Positions 26,494 through 35,572 of a DNA stretch of 64,000 nt are shown piece after piece. Both the position numbers and the translations under genes were made by a program. The first letter of the stretch is position 1. Every line of letters begins with the position of its first letter. This DNA is from Comamonadaceae bacterium. Lineage in GTDB: Bacteria; Pseudomonadota; Gammaproteobacteria; Burkholderiales; Burkholderiaceae_C. The notes under the pieces were generated by a model. The model ran no database searches, was not told the origin of the DNA, and worked only from the letters and a program-made list of their open reading frames with translations. The stretch covers positions 1-64,000 of the forward strand of contig CANFWV010000010.1 of assembly GCA_947450695.1 (NCBI GenBank), in the 5' to 3' direction.

Positions 26494-27711
26494 TCAGCGC
26501 ACCAGCTGGTTGAGTTGGATTATCGGCAGCAGCACGGCCAGCACAATCAGCATCACAGCGCCACCCATTAAAACGATCAGCAGGGGCTCCAAAATTGTCG
26601 CTAGATTCATTGCGCGTCGCTGCACCTCGGTTGACAGTTGGGTCGCGGCACGCTGCAGCATGAGTGGTAATTCGCCAGTCTGCTCACCCAGTCTCGCAAA
26701 CATGCTGAGCAAACCCGGAAAGCGATTTTTTTGTGCGATGACCAGACCCAAAGGCGAGCCTTCCCGCACCTGCACCAGGGCGTCCAACGCGTCGGCGCGC
26801 ATGGCCTGGTTCGACAGTGTCTCGGCCGCTGCTTGCAAGGCCTTGAGAATAGGGACTCCGGCACCGATCAGCATGGCCAGCGTGCTGGCAAAACGGGCGG
26901 CGTTGTAATGACGCGCCAGCCGCCCGATCACCGGCAGTCGCAACCAGCCGGCGTCAAAGCGCACTTGCAGTGCGGGTTTGCGCAATGCCAGTCGAGCAGC
27001 CAACAACGCCGCCACCAGTGCGCCTAACAGTGCCCCGCCCCACGTCCGTACAAAGTCACTCAGCCCTAGCAAGGCGACGGTCAGAAAGGGCAAGGCGCGT
27101 TTGCTGCCAATGAAAACCGAGGCCACCTGCGGTACGACATAGCTGACCAAAAAAACCACAATGGCCAAGGCCACCAGCGTGACGATGGCGGGGTAAAGCG
27201 CTGCACCCACCAGTTTGGCGCGCAGGTTTCGTGCCTCTTCCAAGTCGTCCGCCAGTCGCTGCAGTACCAACCCGAGTTGGCCGCTGGACTCGCCTGCGCC
27301 AACCACGCTGACATAAATCAGTGGAAAGTCCCGGCTGTGGTGCGTGAGTGCGGCGGCAAAGGACGAGCCCGCATTGACATCGGCGCGCAGCGCTGCCACC
27401 AAGTCGCGCTGGCGCACGTCTTCGGCTTCTTCTGTCAGGGCCGTCAGCGCACGTTCGATGGGCAGTCCGGCGTTGATCAGTCCGGCGAGTTGTCGCGTCC
27501 AGATCGACAACTCGCTGGCACTGAAGGTGCGGCTGACTAAGATCGCGCGGCTCAACCCTGTGTTGTGGCCACGCACAACTGTTTCAACACGCAATGGAAT
27601 CAGGGTTTGTGTGCGTAACAGGCCACGCGCAGAGCGCACAGTGTCGGCCTCCACAACGCCCTTGCACAGCCGACCCTGGAGGTTGAGGGCTTCATATGAA
27701 AACGCCGGCAT
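26494..27711 (-). CDS. gspF: Type II secretion inner-membrane platform protein GspF
   Basis: A 405-residue polytopic protein with the two repeated T2SSF domains (about 70-195 and 273-395). Recognisable parts are SIWTRQLAGLINAGLPIERAL, VSVVGAGESSGQLGLVLQRLAD, ARFASTLAMLIGAGVPILKAL and GEQTGELPLMLQ. Three transmembrane helices lie near 170-190, 220-245 and 375-400. It anchors the platform with GspL/M/E. It is transcribed with gspD and gspE on the opposite strand to gspGHIJKLM. Confidence 0.95.
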   Translation of the reverse strand: MPAFSYEALNLQGRLCKGVVEADTVRSARGLLRTQTLIPLRVETVVRGHNTGLSRAILVSRTFSASELSIWTRQLAGLINAGLPIERALTALTEEAEDVRQRDLVAALRADVNAGSSFAAALTHHSRDFPLIYVSVVGAGESSGQLGLVLQRLADDLEEARNLRAKLVGAALYPAIVTLVALAIVVFLVSYVVPQVASVFIGSKRALPFLTVALLGLSDFVRTWGGALLGALVAALLAARLALRKPALQVRFDAGWLRLPVIGRLARHYNAARFASTLAMLIGAGVPILKALQAAAETLSNQAMRADALDALVQVREGSPLGLVIAQKNRFPGLLSMFARLGEQTGELPLMLQRAATQLSTEVQRRAMNLATILEPLLIVLMGGAVMLIVLAVLLPIIQLNQLVR

Positions 27712-27728
27712 GGGGAACCTTTATCGCC

Positions 27729-29123
27729 TTAATCACGCGTCACGCGAGCCACTTCAGCCGCAGACGTGACGTGTGCATCTATCAAGCGCTGCGCGTCATC
27801 ACGCATGAGCGTCATGCCGATTTGCAGTGCTTGTGTGCGGATGTTGGCTTCTGAATCGCCGCGGTGGATCATGGCGCGAATGGTGTCATCGGCGACCAAT
27901 AATTCAAACACGCCGGTGCGGCCGGCATAACCGGTTTGACCACAAGTGGCGCAGCCTTTTCCGGTACACACTTGGCATGTTTTTCGCACCAAGCGTTGCG
28001 CCAAAACACCCAGCAGCGATGAGCTCAGCAAGTAGGCATCAACGCCCATGTCGATCAGACGTGTGACCGCGCTGCTGGCATCGTTGGTGTGCAAGGTGGC
28101 CAGTACCAAGTGACCTGTGAGTGAGGCTTGAATGGCAATTTGGGCCGTCTCAAAGTCACGAATTTCGCCAATCATGATGACGTCCGGGTCTTGGCGCAAG
28201 ATGGCCCGCAGCGCCCGCGCAAAACTCAGCTCAATCCGTGCGTTGACCTGCGTCTGACCGACGCCGGGGATTTCGTATTCGATAGGGTCTTCCACTGTCA
28301 TGATGTTGTTGATGCTGGCGTCAAACAGACTCAGCGCGGCGTACAAGGTCGTGGTCTTGCCGGAGCCCGTTGGACCGGTGACCAGCACAATGCCGTGCGG
28401 TTGCTTCAGCAAGCGTGTGAAGCGTTGCAAGGTATTGCCTTCCATGCCCACGGCTTGGAGGTTCAGCTTGGCGCCGCTTTTGTCGAGCAGTCGCAACACG
28501 GCACGTTCGCCATGCGCATTTGGGAGCGTGCTGACCCGCACATCAATCGCGCGGGTGCCAATACGCAGCGAAATTCGACCGTCTTGTGGCAAGCGCTTTT
28601 CGGCGATGTCGAGGTCCGCCATGATCTTCAGGCGTGAGATCAACGCAGCATGCAAGGCGCGGTTGGGTCTGACCACTTCACGCAGCGTGCCATCGACCCG
28701 AAAGCGAACAGCCGAGTGTTGCTCGTAAGGCTCAATGTGGATGTCACTGGCACCCTCGCGCGCCGCTTGCGTCAGCAGCGCATTCAGCAACCTGATGATG
28801 GGTGCGTCGCCGCTGGTGGCTAAAAGGTCTTCAACGGCTGGTAAGTCTTGCAGCAGCTTCGAAACGTCAACGTCGCTTTCGACTTCACTGACGACGGCGG
28901 CAGCGCTCGATTCTTCTTGCGCATAGGCGGCGCTGATACGCTGGGCTAGCGTGCCGGATTCAGTCTGCTCGACTTTGTTGACAAGGTATTTGCGCATCAC
29001 TTCGCCCCAAGCCCCGAGCGCAGGTTTTCCGTTGTGCCATAACGTGAGCGTCTCGCCATCGCTTTCGAGTAGCAGCAGTGAGGCCCGTGCAAACGCGTAA
29101 GGCAACGGGTAGCGGAGCGACAT
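27729..29123 (-). CDS. gspE: Type II secretion ATPase GspE
   Basis: A 464-residue cytoplasmic hexameric ATPase. Walker A GPTGSGKTT is at about 250-258, the Asp box DGRISLRIGTRAIDVRVSTL near 181-200, Walker B RQDPDVIMIGEIRD near 313 and a His box TGHLVLATLHTNDA near 335. A four-Cys zinc finger (CQVCTGKGCATCG) sits near residue 388. The N1 domain is shorter than in many GspE proteins. It follows gspD by 2 bp and precedes gspF by 17 bp. Confidence 0.95.
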   Translation of the reverse strand: MSLRYPLPYAFARASLLLLESDGETLTLWHNGKPALGAWGEVMRKYLVNKVEQTESGTLAQRISAAYAQEESSAAAVVSEVESDVDVSKLLQDLPAVEDLLATSGDAPIIRLLNALLTQAAREGASDIHIEPYEQHSAVRFRVDGTLREVVRPNRALHAALISRLKIMADLDIAEKRLPQDGRISLRIGTRAIDVRVSTLPNAHGERAVLRLLDKSGAKLNLQAVGMEGNTLQRFTRLLKQPHGIVLVTGPTGSGKTTTLYAALSLFDASINNIMTVEDPIEYEIPGVGQTQVNARIELSFARALRAILRQDPDVIMIGEIRDFETAQIAIQASLTGHLVLATLHTNDASSAVTRLIDMGVDAYLLSSSLLGVLAQRLVRKTCQVCTGKGCATCGQTGYAGRTGVFELLVADDTIRAMIHRGDSEANIRTQALQIGMTLMRDDAQRLIDAHVTSAAEVARVTRD

Positions 29124-29125
29124 GG

Positions 29126-31273
29126 TCAGCGCTTATCCATGGCGGGTGCAGCAGGTGCCACCGTAGAGGGTTCCGTTGGCTGTTGTATTGGCAGACCGGG
29201 ATAGTCGGGCATCACCGGTCCTTCATTGATCGGTAGCAACAAGCTGCGGGTGGGTTGCGCGATTTTTTGCTGACCGCGCATGAGGTCGTAGCGATCCGTC
29301 GAGAGGCTGTCGGTCGCTGTGGCGTCCCGCACCACAACAGGTCTGATGAAGACCATGAGGTTGGTTTTTTTTCGGCTTCTTGTTTGATTCTTAAACAGGT
29401 TGCCAAAGAGTGGAAGGCTGCCGAGCAGCGGTACTTTATCTTCGTTTTCGGCATACTGGTCTTGCAGCAGACCGCCTAAAACAACAATGCCGCCGTCTTC
29501 AACCAGCACGGTCGAGTCGAAGGAGCGCTTGTTGGTTGTCGGGCCTGACGGCGAATTGACGGATGTCGCATCAACACTGCTGACCTCTTGAGAGATGAGT
29601 AATTTCACGGTGCCGTTTTCGCTGATCTGTGGACGCACGCGCAATGTCAGGCCAACGTCTTTTCGCTCAATAGTCTGGAACGGGTTGACTGTGCCTGTGA
29701 CGGAGCCTGTGTTGGTGTAGAGACCTGTGATGAAGGGAACGTTTTGGCCGATGACGATTTTGGCTTCTTCGTTGTCGAGTGTCAGCAGGTTTGGCGTCGA
29801 CAAGATATTGCCAGAACCTGTTTGCTCCAATGCCCGGGCCAGAAATCCGAGTGCATAAACCCCGTTGCTACGCTGTACGGCACCGATGTTCAGGCCGGCG
29901 CCGGGGGTGACGCCGTTGGTCGAAACGCCACTGATTCCTTGCGTCGAAAGCGCCAGTATGTTTTTTCCTGCAGTACCAAAGTTGGTGCCTAAGAAACCGA
30001 TCACGTTGTTGCCGGCTTGACCCAGTGGACCTTGCCACTGGATGCCGAATTCAGCCGCCTTGTCGGTGTTCACTTCGGCAATCAGGCTTTCAACATAGAC
30101 CTGGGCGCGTCGGGAGTCCAACTGCTCGATCACTGCCCGCAGTTGTCTGTATTGTGGGTCGGGCGCGGTGATGATGAGCGAGTTGGTGGATGGATCGGCT
30201 TGTATTTGCCCGCCGGTGCTGGGCTGTCGCGCGGCCGATGAGACGCCGGCCGTCGAGAGACTCACATTGGTGGCGACGGGCGGACGCGCTGCAGTAGTCG
30301 GTGCGGCGCTCGCCGTGCCAGGGGTACTGCCCTCGCTGGCCATAGCGGCACGCAGCGTCACTGCCAACTGGGTGGCATCCGCATTTTTCAAATACACAAC
30401 GTGAATATTTCCGCTGGGACTTTCGCCCTGTTCTGGCGGTCGGTCGAGCTTTTCTACGAGGGACCTCACCAGTGCTACCCGGGCTGGATTGGCGGCGCGC
30501 AAGATCAGCGAATTGCCGCGCGGTTCTGCCAGCAGGGTGGTGCGATATGAGCTATCGCCTGGCGCCGCACCGCTAGGCTCCAGCAGCTTGATCAGCAGTG
30601 GAACGAGGTCCGTTGCCAGTGAATTTTTCAGCGCAATGATGTCGATATCGCTGGCGTTGGCGATGTCCAGCGCGGCGATGATGCGGGCCAGGCGCTGTAG
30701 ATTGTCGGCATAGTCGGTGATCACCAGTGCGTTGTTGCCAGGATCCAGATTGATGGCGTTGTTGGGCGTGATCAGCGGCCGGAGCACGGGCAGCAAGTTA
30801 TTGGCGGCCTCATGTGAGAGCTTGAATATTTGCGTGACGATCTGGTTGCTGGTGCCCAGCGCCGGTCCGACTGAGACCGCACCACCCTGCATTTTGGCGT
30901 CGGCTTCAGGAACGATCTTGTAAAGCCCGGCAGCTTCAACAATGGCGAATCCTTGTACGCGTAGTTGAGCTGAAAATTGCCCAAAGGCGACCAGCGGTGG
31001 AACGGGGTTTTCAGTGATGAGTGTCAGCGTGCCTTTGACGCGTGGGTCGACCACCACGTTGCGGCCCGTGATGGTGGCCATGGTGCGGGCGACAGCGTCG
31101 ATCTCGGCATTGACGAAATTCAGCGTGACCGGTTCGCCGCGACGCGGAGTGACTTGTGGCTTGTCAAGGGTCTGCGCTATTGACACTGCGCTCGGGCTGA
31201 TCAACGTGATCACGAGCGCACATGCGGCGACGAGCAAGCGCAAAGGGAGTTGACAGAGTTGGGTTGAATTCAT
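29126..31273 (-). CDS. gspD: Type II secretion secretin GspD
   Basis: A 715-residue outer-membrane secretin. Signal peptide about 1-34 (LLVAACALVITLISPSAVSIA). N0 domain begins near GEPVTLNFVNAEIDAVARTM, followed by N1-N3 repeats (PLITPNNAINLDPGNNALVITD; the N3 domain carries an Ala/Thr/Ser insert near 290-330). The secretin C-domain has the VPLLGSLPLFGNLFKNQ motif near 615 and the S-domain tail. The ATG at 31273 starts the signal peptide; an in-frame start at 31309 adds twelve residues. First gene of gspD-E-F. No separate pilotin GspS is seen. Confidence 0.94.
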   Translation of the reverse strand: MNSTQLCQLPLRLLVAACALVITLISPSAVSIAQTLDKPQVTPRRGEPVTLNFVNAEIDAVARTMATITGRNVVVDPRVKGTLTLITENPVPPLVAFGQFSAQLRVQGFAIVEAAGLYKIVPEADAKMQGGAVSVGPALGTSNQIVTQIFKLSHEAANNLLPVLRPLITPNNAINLDPGNNALVITDYADNLQRLARIIAALDIANASDIDIIALKNSLATDLVPLLIKLLEPSGAAPGDSSYRTTLLAEPRGNSLILRAANPARVALVRSLVEKLDRPPEQGESPSGNIHVVYLKNADATQLAVTLRAAMASEGSTPGTASAAPTTAARPPVATNVSLSTAGVSSAARQPSTGGQIQADPSTNSLIITAPDPQYRQLRAVIEQLDSRRAQVYVESLIAEVNTDKAAEFGIQWQGPLGQAGNNVIGFLGTNFGTAGKNILALSTQGISGVSTNGVTPGAGLNIGAVQRSNGVYALGFLARALEQTGSGNILSTPNLLTLDNEEAKIVIGQNVPFITGLYTNTGSVTGTVNPFQTIERKDVGLTLRVRPQISENGTVKLLISQEVSSVDATSVNSPSGPTTNKRSFDSTVLVEDGGIVVLGGLLQDQYAENEDKVPLLGSLPLFGNLFKNQTRSRKKTNLMVFIRPVVVRDATATDSLSTDRYDLMRGQQKIAQPTRSLLLPINEGPVMPDYPGLPIQQPTEPSTVAPAAPAMDKR

Positions 31274-31739
31274 AGCAATCAGCCAGTACATCGCGAGCGC
31301 AACAGTCACACAAGGAGGTCAGCGCGATACTCAAAAACTTTAATGTCCGGCGGCATGTTGCGCTGGTCGTTTTACGTGTGCTGGCACACACAACTTTCGC
31401 GGGCAACCAATCCATGGTGAGCGTCTGTGGAAATGCATAGCACTGCGACGAGTTCAGAGCGGCCCTTGCGAGCAGCTCAGTTGCGTCATTGCCAGCGTAG
31501 CGGCAATCCATGCACCCTCTTTCATGGTCGCTGCTGAGCGACCATGTCTGCCAGTAGCTCAACGCTTTCCTTGCCGTTCTTGAAAACGCGTGAACATTCG
31601 TTAGAGCGCCGACATATCCCGACATACAAGCTACAGAGCGTTACGAACGGTTGGGCGCAGCCTGCCATTGATTCAAGGTGCAATGTTTCTGACAAGCTGT
31701 TTCTGCTGGTCAGTTGCGGTTGAATGGAGGGACGTTGTG
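31274..31739. other. Long divergent intergenic region, gspD / Crp-type regulator
   Basis: About 466 bp without a convincing gene. It must carry promoters for gspD-E-F (leftward) and for the Crp/Fnr-type regulator (rightward). The notable element is the perfect palindrome at 31523-31546. Short ORFs on the minus strand here have no family features and overlap flanking genes. No tRNA or other RNA gene is apparent. Confidence 0.6.
31523..31546. repeat. Perfect 24-bp palindrome (10-bp arms, 4-bp centre)
   Basis: Arms CATGGTCGCT (31523-31532) and AGCGACCATG (31537-31546) are exact reverse complements around GCTG. No T-tract follows on either strand, so it is not a terminator. Its place 194 bp before the regulator ATG and 250 bp before the gspD ATG suits an operator. 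Confidence 0.6.
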
Positions 31740-32495
31740 ATGCAGATAAATTTGTCACTGGCGAATCAATTGATTGCAACTTTGCCGCCACAGGAACGCG
31801 GTCTGTTGATTTCGCATAGTGAGTTGGTTGAACTTGAACTGCACGCGATGGTGTGTGTGGCGGGTGAGATATCAAGACACGTGTGGTTTCCTGTGGATGG
31901 CTTTGTATCGATCATCTTGCCGGTGCCGTCTGCTCCGGATATGGCTGTCGCGCAGGTGGGCCCAGAGGGCATGTTCCACACCTCGGCGGTGTTTGACCTT
32001 GAGCACTCGGCTTTTCATGCTCGCGTGCAGGCGGCAGGGCGGGCCTTTCGCGTGACGCTAGCAACCTTGCAGCAGCATCTGCAGCAAAGCCGTTGGCTGC
32101 GTGAAGTGCTCAACCGCTATGCCGATGCGCGCCTGAGTCAACTGGCGCAGCAAACGGTTTGCATCAACCACCACTCAGTCGAGCAACGACTGGCGCGCGC
32201 CTTGTTGATGACGCGAGACCGGCTCTGTTCAAGCGAGATTTTTTTAACGCATGAAGTGTTCTCTCTCATGCTTGGTGTGCGGCGCGAAAGCGTGACGCAA
32301 GCGGCCAGCGCATTTCAACGGCGTGGCTTCATTAGCTACAGCCGCGGCTATGTCATGTTGCTCGATGAAGCCGCTCTAAACAGCATGGCTTGTGGATGCT
32401 ACAAGGCTGATTTACAGACTTACGAGAGGGCTTTTCCTGCCGTAGCCCCTTTTTCTTTCGGCGAGGACTCACCCGTCGAAGTCACCAGCAGGTGA
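31740..32495 (+). CDS. Crp/Fnr-family transcriptional regulator
   Basis: A 251-residue regulator with an N-terminal cyclic-nucleotide-binding-like beta-barrel (about 20-130; ISRHVWFPVDGFVSIILPV and VGPEGMFHTSAVFDL) and a C-terminal winged helix (about 150-225). The recognition region is LTHEVFSLMLGVRRESVTQAASAF. The canonical cAMP-contacting RxS and the Fnr Cys cluster are absent, so the effector is unknown. ATG 31740 has a GGAGG Shine-Dalgarno 9 bp upstream, which decides it against the in-frame ATG at 31668. Its 3' end overlaps the convergent metallopeptidase gene by 76 bp. Confidence 0.88.
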   Translation: MQINLSLANQLIATLPPQERGLLISHSELVELELHAMVCVAGEISRHVWFPVDGFVSIILPVPSAPDMAVAQVGPEGMFHTSAVFDLEHSAFHARVQAAGRAFRVTLATLQQHLQQSRWLREVLNRYADARLSQLAQQTVCINHHSVEQRLARALLMTRDRLCSSEIFLTHEVFSLMLGVRRESVTQAASAFQRRGFISYSRGYVMLLDEAALNSMACGCYKADLQTYERAFPAVAPFSFGEDSPVEVTSR

Positions 32496-33754
32496 ATGAA
32501 GTGCAACTTGGCCACCACCTCGCGCGGTAGAACAAAGGGGTAAAAGTCGGGTTGACCCATCGAGCGCGACATTTCATTGAGCAGGGTGGTGAGCCGCGTC
32601 CAGTCATTCAAGAAAGCCAAAAAACGTTTGGCCTTCGGGTGCTTGGGCCGGTACAACGCATCAATGGCAAAAGGCGTGAATTCGAGCTGCATTTTCTTGG
32701 CGCTCAAGCCAAAACTCGATGCGGTGTCGACCGTGTCGCGCATGTGCAGGTAATGCGCCCAGCACTCGGCCCAGTCTTCCCATGGGTGTGTGCTGGCGTA
32801 GGCGCTGACGTAATGCTGCGTCCAGTCCGGTGCGGGGCCGTTGTCATAGTGGCGTTGCAAGGCTTCGGCATAGTCGGCGGTTTCATCACCAAACAAAGCG
32901 TGAAAGCCGTTCATCCAGTCGGTGCCCCAGACCAATCGGTCCCAGTAATAGTGGCCGACCTCATGGCGGAAATGCCCGAGCAGCGTGCGGTAGGGTTCGC
33001 GCATGGCTTGGCGCGCGGCTTCACGTGTTGCGTCGTCGGCTTCGACCAAACTGATGGTGATGAGTCCAGTGTCATGCCCCGTCAAGACGTGCCCGCCTTC
33101 GCTGTCTGATCGCAAGAAATCAAACATCAGACCGTGCTCAGGGTCTTCGGTGAGCTTGGAGGCCACGGGCAAGCCCAACACCATGAGCGCTGACACCAAG
33201 CGCCGCTTGGCCAGCTCGACCAAACCCCACAGCCTGCCGTTGTCAGGGTGTTCCGGGTCGTTCAGATCTGGTATTTTGTGATTGAGTTGGCAGGCGCGGC
33301 ACAGGCCTGTGGTGCGGCTGAACGCGTCATGGTCGGGGACCAACCAGTTGCAGGCGGCGGGTGTTGTCAAGTTCAGGCAGCGACGGTAGCTTAAAACCTG
33401 CAACCCCACTGAAACATCGGGCACTTGCCAAGTCTGCCAAAGTTCCGAAGTGTCCTCCGACGTGGCTTCAGTAGCATCGGCAGGCATCAGCGACAGCAAT
33501 TGGCCGAGTTGTGGGTCGTAACCCAGTGGCGTGCCACAGGCGAGACATTGGCTGTTTCTAAAGAAAACCGGACGTCCGCACTGGCAGCTGTAAGCCCTGC
33601 CAGCCAAGCTTGGCAAATGCGTATCGCTGAAGCCAGCAGCGCTTGATGAAACAGGGGATCGGAGTGAAGGCAAGGAGAAGGCTTTCGATGGGGCAGGCAG
33701 ATAAAGTAAAAAGAAAAACAAGCCAAAGGGCAAAGGGACAAACCTGCCAAGCAT
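32420..33754 (-). CDS. Zinc-ribbon putative zinc-binding metallopeptidase
   Basis: A 444-residue protein of the family with an N-terminal zinc ribbon (C57-x-C59 ... C70-x2-C73) followed by a gluzincin-like domain. HEVGHYYWD is at about 263-271, an HExxH-type site with Val-Gly, and DWAECWAHYLH near 320 probably provides the third ligand. Homologues usually begin just before the zinc ribbon. Here about 55 extra residues precede it, including a hydrophobic stretch (FGLFFFLLYLPAPSKAFS) that looks like a signal or anchor. No ATG lies nearer the ribbon, though TTG codons do, so the start is uncertain. Substrate unknown. Confidence 0.85.
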   Translation of the reverse strand: MLGRFVPLPFGLFFFLLYLPAPSKAFSLPSLRSPVSSSAAGFSDTHLPSLAGRAYSCQCGRPVFFRNSQCLACGTPLGYDPQLGQLLSLMPADATEATSEDTSELWQTWQVPDVSVGLQVLSYRRCLNLTTPAACNWLVPDHDAFSRTTGLCRACQLNHKIPDLNDPEHPDNGRLWGLVELAKRRLVSALMVLGLPVASKLTEDPEHGLMFDFLRSDSEGGHVLTGHDTGLITISLVEADDATREAARQAMREPYRTLLGHFRHEVGHYYWDRLVWGTDWMNGFHALFGDETADYAEALQRHYDNGPAPDWTQHYVSAYASTHPWEDWAECWAHYLHMRDTVDTASSFGLSAKKMQLEFTPFAIDALYRPKHPKAKRFLAFLNDWTRLTTLLNEMSRSMGQPDFYPFVLPREVVAKLHFIHLLVTSTGESSPKEKGATAGKALS

Positions 33755-33899
33755 GCCTTGGAATACTTAAGTTTGCCAGGTTGAGGGCTTGGCTGCCTGG
33801 TCTCAATTTTCAAGCGGCATCGTTAAAGGGGCCTTGGGCTTTTATCATGTGTGCCTTCCTTATGTGTATTTTGAATTCAACCCGTTTGAAAGGATCAGC

Positions 33900-34091
33900 A
33901 TGCCCACTTACCGCATTGATATGTTTGAAGGTAGAACCCCCGAGCAAAAGAAAAAGCTGGTGGAAGAGATCACCCGTGTCCCCGTCGAAGTGCTGGGCGG
34001 TTCACCAGAGTCAGTCGACATCTTCATCACCGAACTCAAGCGCGAGAACGGTGCGAGGGGTGGGCGCCTGTGGTCAGAGCCGCGCAGTTGA
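33900..34091 (+). CDS. 4-oxalocrotonate tautomerase-family protein with degenerate active-site region
   Basis: A 63-residue 4-OT-like protein. After Met removal the catalytic Pro1 is kept, as are Arg11 (FEGR) and the family helix EQKKKLVEEI. The position equivalent to Arg39 is Asp. The ENWATGG-like loop reads ENGARGG, so the hydrophobic residue at 50 is Gly, and a Pro (position 27) breaks the helix. These changes suggest altered or lost activity. It sits 20 bp before an MFS gene. The frame is open upstream to 33789, but the ATG at 33900 is needed to expose Pro1. Confidence 0.8.
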   Translation: MPTYRIDMFEGRTPEQKKKLVEEITRVPVEVLGGSPESVDIFITELKRENGARGGRLWSEPRS

Positions 34092-34111
34092 TATCGCTGG
34101 CCGCAACTTAG

Positions 34112-35560
34112 ATGAAGCATTCCGCCAAGCTGGCTGACCTGCAGGCGCATTACGGGCCGCGTTATCGCTGGCTGTTGCTGTTGGCTGTCATGGTTGGAAC
34201 CATGGCGTCGATCATGTCGTCGACCATCGTCAACGTAGCGATTCCCGACATGTCGCACACCTTCGCGCTGGGTCAAGAACGTGCGCAATGGGTCTCGTCG
34301 GGCTTCATGGCCGCCATGACAGTCTCCATGCTGACAACGCCTTGGTTGCTCTCTCGCTACGGTTACCAGCGTACCTACCTTGGATGCATGTGGCTGCTGA
34401 TGGCGGGCGGCATGGTGGGCGGTCTGGCTGGAAGTTTTGATTTGGTGTTGGCTGCACGTGTGGCAGAAGGCTTGGCGGCTGGCGTTGTTCAGCCGATTCC
34501 GGCGATCATCATCATGCGTGCTTTTGCGCCTAGCGAGCAGGGGCGTGCCAGTGGTATTTTTGGCATGGGCGTGGTGCTGGCACCTGCGCTCGGGCCGAGT
34601 GTGGGCGGTGTTTTGGTCGACCTGTTTGGTTGGCGCTCGATCTTTTTCATGGTGGTTCCGCTGTGCTTGGCGTCTATTTGGCTGGCCCTGCGGTACGTGC
34701 CCGATTCTGCGCCGGGTGGTGGTGCGACTAACCGCGAAGTCGCACTCGATTGGCGAGGTCTGCTGCTGGCGGCGGCCGGCACTATGTGCTTGCTCACCGG
34801 CATGGTCGAGTTGCACAGCAGCGGCGGGCTTCACGCGGCCTTGTTGTTGGCCAGTGCAGCGATGTTTGTCTGTGTATTTTTAGCTTGGCAGCAGCGATTG
34901 ACAACGCGCGGCGGTGAGCCGTTGATGAACTTGACCTTGTTTGTCTCGCGGCCGTTTGCGATGGGCAGCATGGTCGCCTTCATTTACGGAATGGCCCTGT
35001 TTGGCTCGACTTATCTGTTGCCGGTTTACATGCAGTTGGCCTTGGGTCTGTCGGCATCGTATGTGGGTTTTGTCTTGCTGCCCGCCGGCGCGGTGTTGGC
35101 CGTCACCATTGCCTTGGTGGGGCGCTTGGCCGACCGACTTCCTACCTACCAGTTGGTGACCCTCGGTCTGGCGCTGTTGGCGGCATCTTTTGCGCTGATG
35201 GTGACGGTTACGCTCGACAGCGTGATTTGGTGGCTGATGCTTTGGGCGACATTGGGGCGCATTGGCTTGGGGTTCATCTTGCCGTCGTTGAACCTCGGTT
35301 CGCTGCGCCCCTTGCCGCAAGTTTTGCTGTCACAAGGCGCCAGCGCCGTGAATTTTCTGCGCATGCTGGGCGGAGCCATTGGTGTGAGCTTGTGCGGCAT
35401 CGTGCTCGAATGGCGGCTGGCAGCGCATGGCGACTCGCTGTCGCAGACGGCCAGCAGCCCGGCGCGGTTGGCTGCCTTCAATGAAACTTTTTTGATGCTG
35501 GCCGCGTTCTGCGTGTTGGCTATGTTCGCGGCTTGGCGGATACGCTCCGACCCTCAGTAG
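34112..35560 (+). CDS. MFS transporter, DHA2 (EmrB/QacA-type) family
   Basis: A 482-residue inner-membrane proton-driven exporter with about 14 hydrophobic helices. MFS motifs are visible: IVNVAIPDMSHTFALGQERAQWVSSGF near 35-60 (motif D1 type), SRYGYQRTYL (motif A equivalent) near 87 and the antiporter motif C region GMGVVLAPALGPSVGGVL near 150. The cytoplasmic loop after helix 6 reads PDSAPGGGATNRE. DHA2 members export drugs and lipophilic compounds; the substrate here cannot be named. No membrane-fusion protein (EmrA type) gene is adjacent. Confidence 0.9.
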   Translation: MKHSAKLADLQAHYGPRYRWLLLLAVMVGTMASIMSSTIVNVAIPDMSHTFALGQERAQWVSSGFMAAMTVSMLTTPWLLSRYGYQRTYLGCMWLLMAGGMVGGLAGSFDLVLAARVAEGLAAGVVQPIPAIIIMRAFAPSEQGRASGIFGMGVVLAPALGPSVGGVLVDLFGWRSIFFMVVPLCLASIWLALRYVPDSAPGGGATNREVALDWRGLLLAAAGTMCLLTGMVELHSSGGLHAALLLASAAMFVCVFLAWQQRLTTRGGEPLMNLTLFVSRPFAMGSMVAFIYGMALFGSTYLLPVYMQLALGLSASYVGFVLLPAGAVLAVTIALVGRLADRLPTYQLVTLGLALLAASFALMVTVTLDSVIWWLMLWATLGRIGLGFILPSLNLGSLRPLPQVLLSQGASAVNFLRMLGGAIGVSLCGIVLEWRLAAHGDSLSQTASSPARLAAFNETFLMLAAFCVLAMFAAWRIRSDPQ

Positions 35561-35572
35561 GACTTTCTTGAA

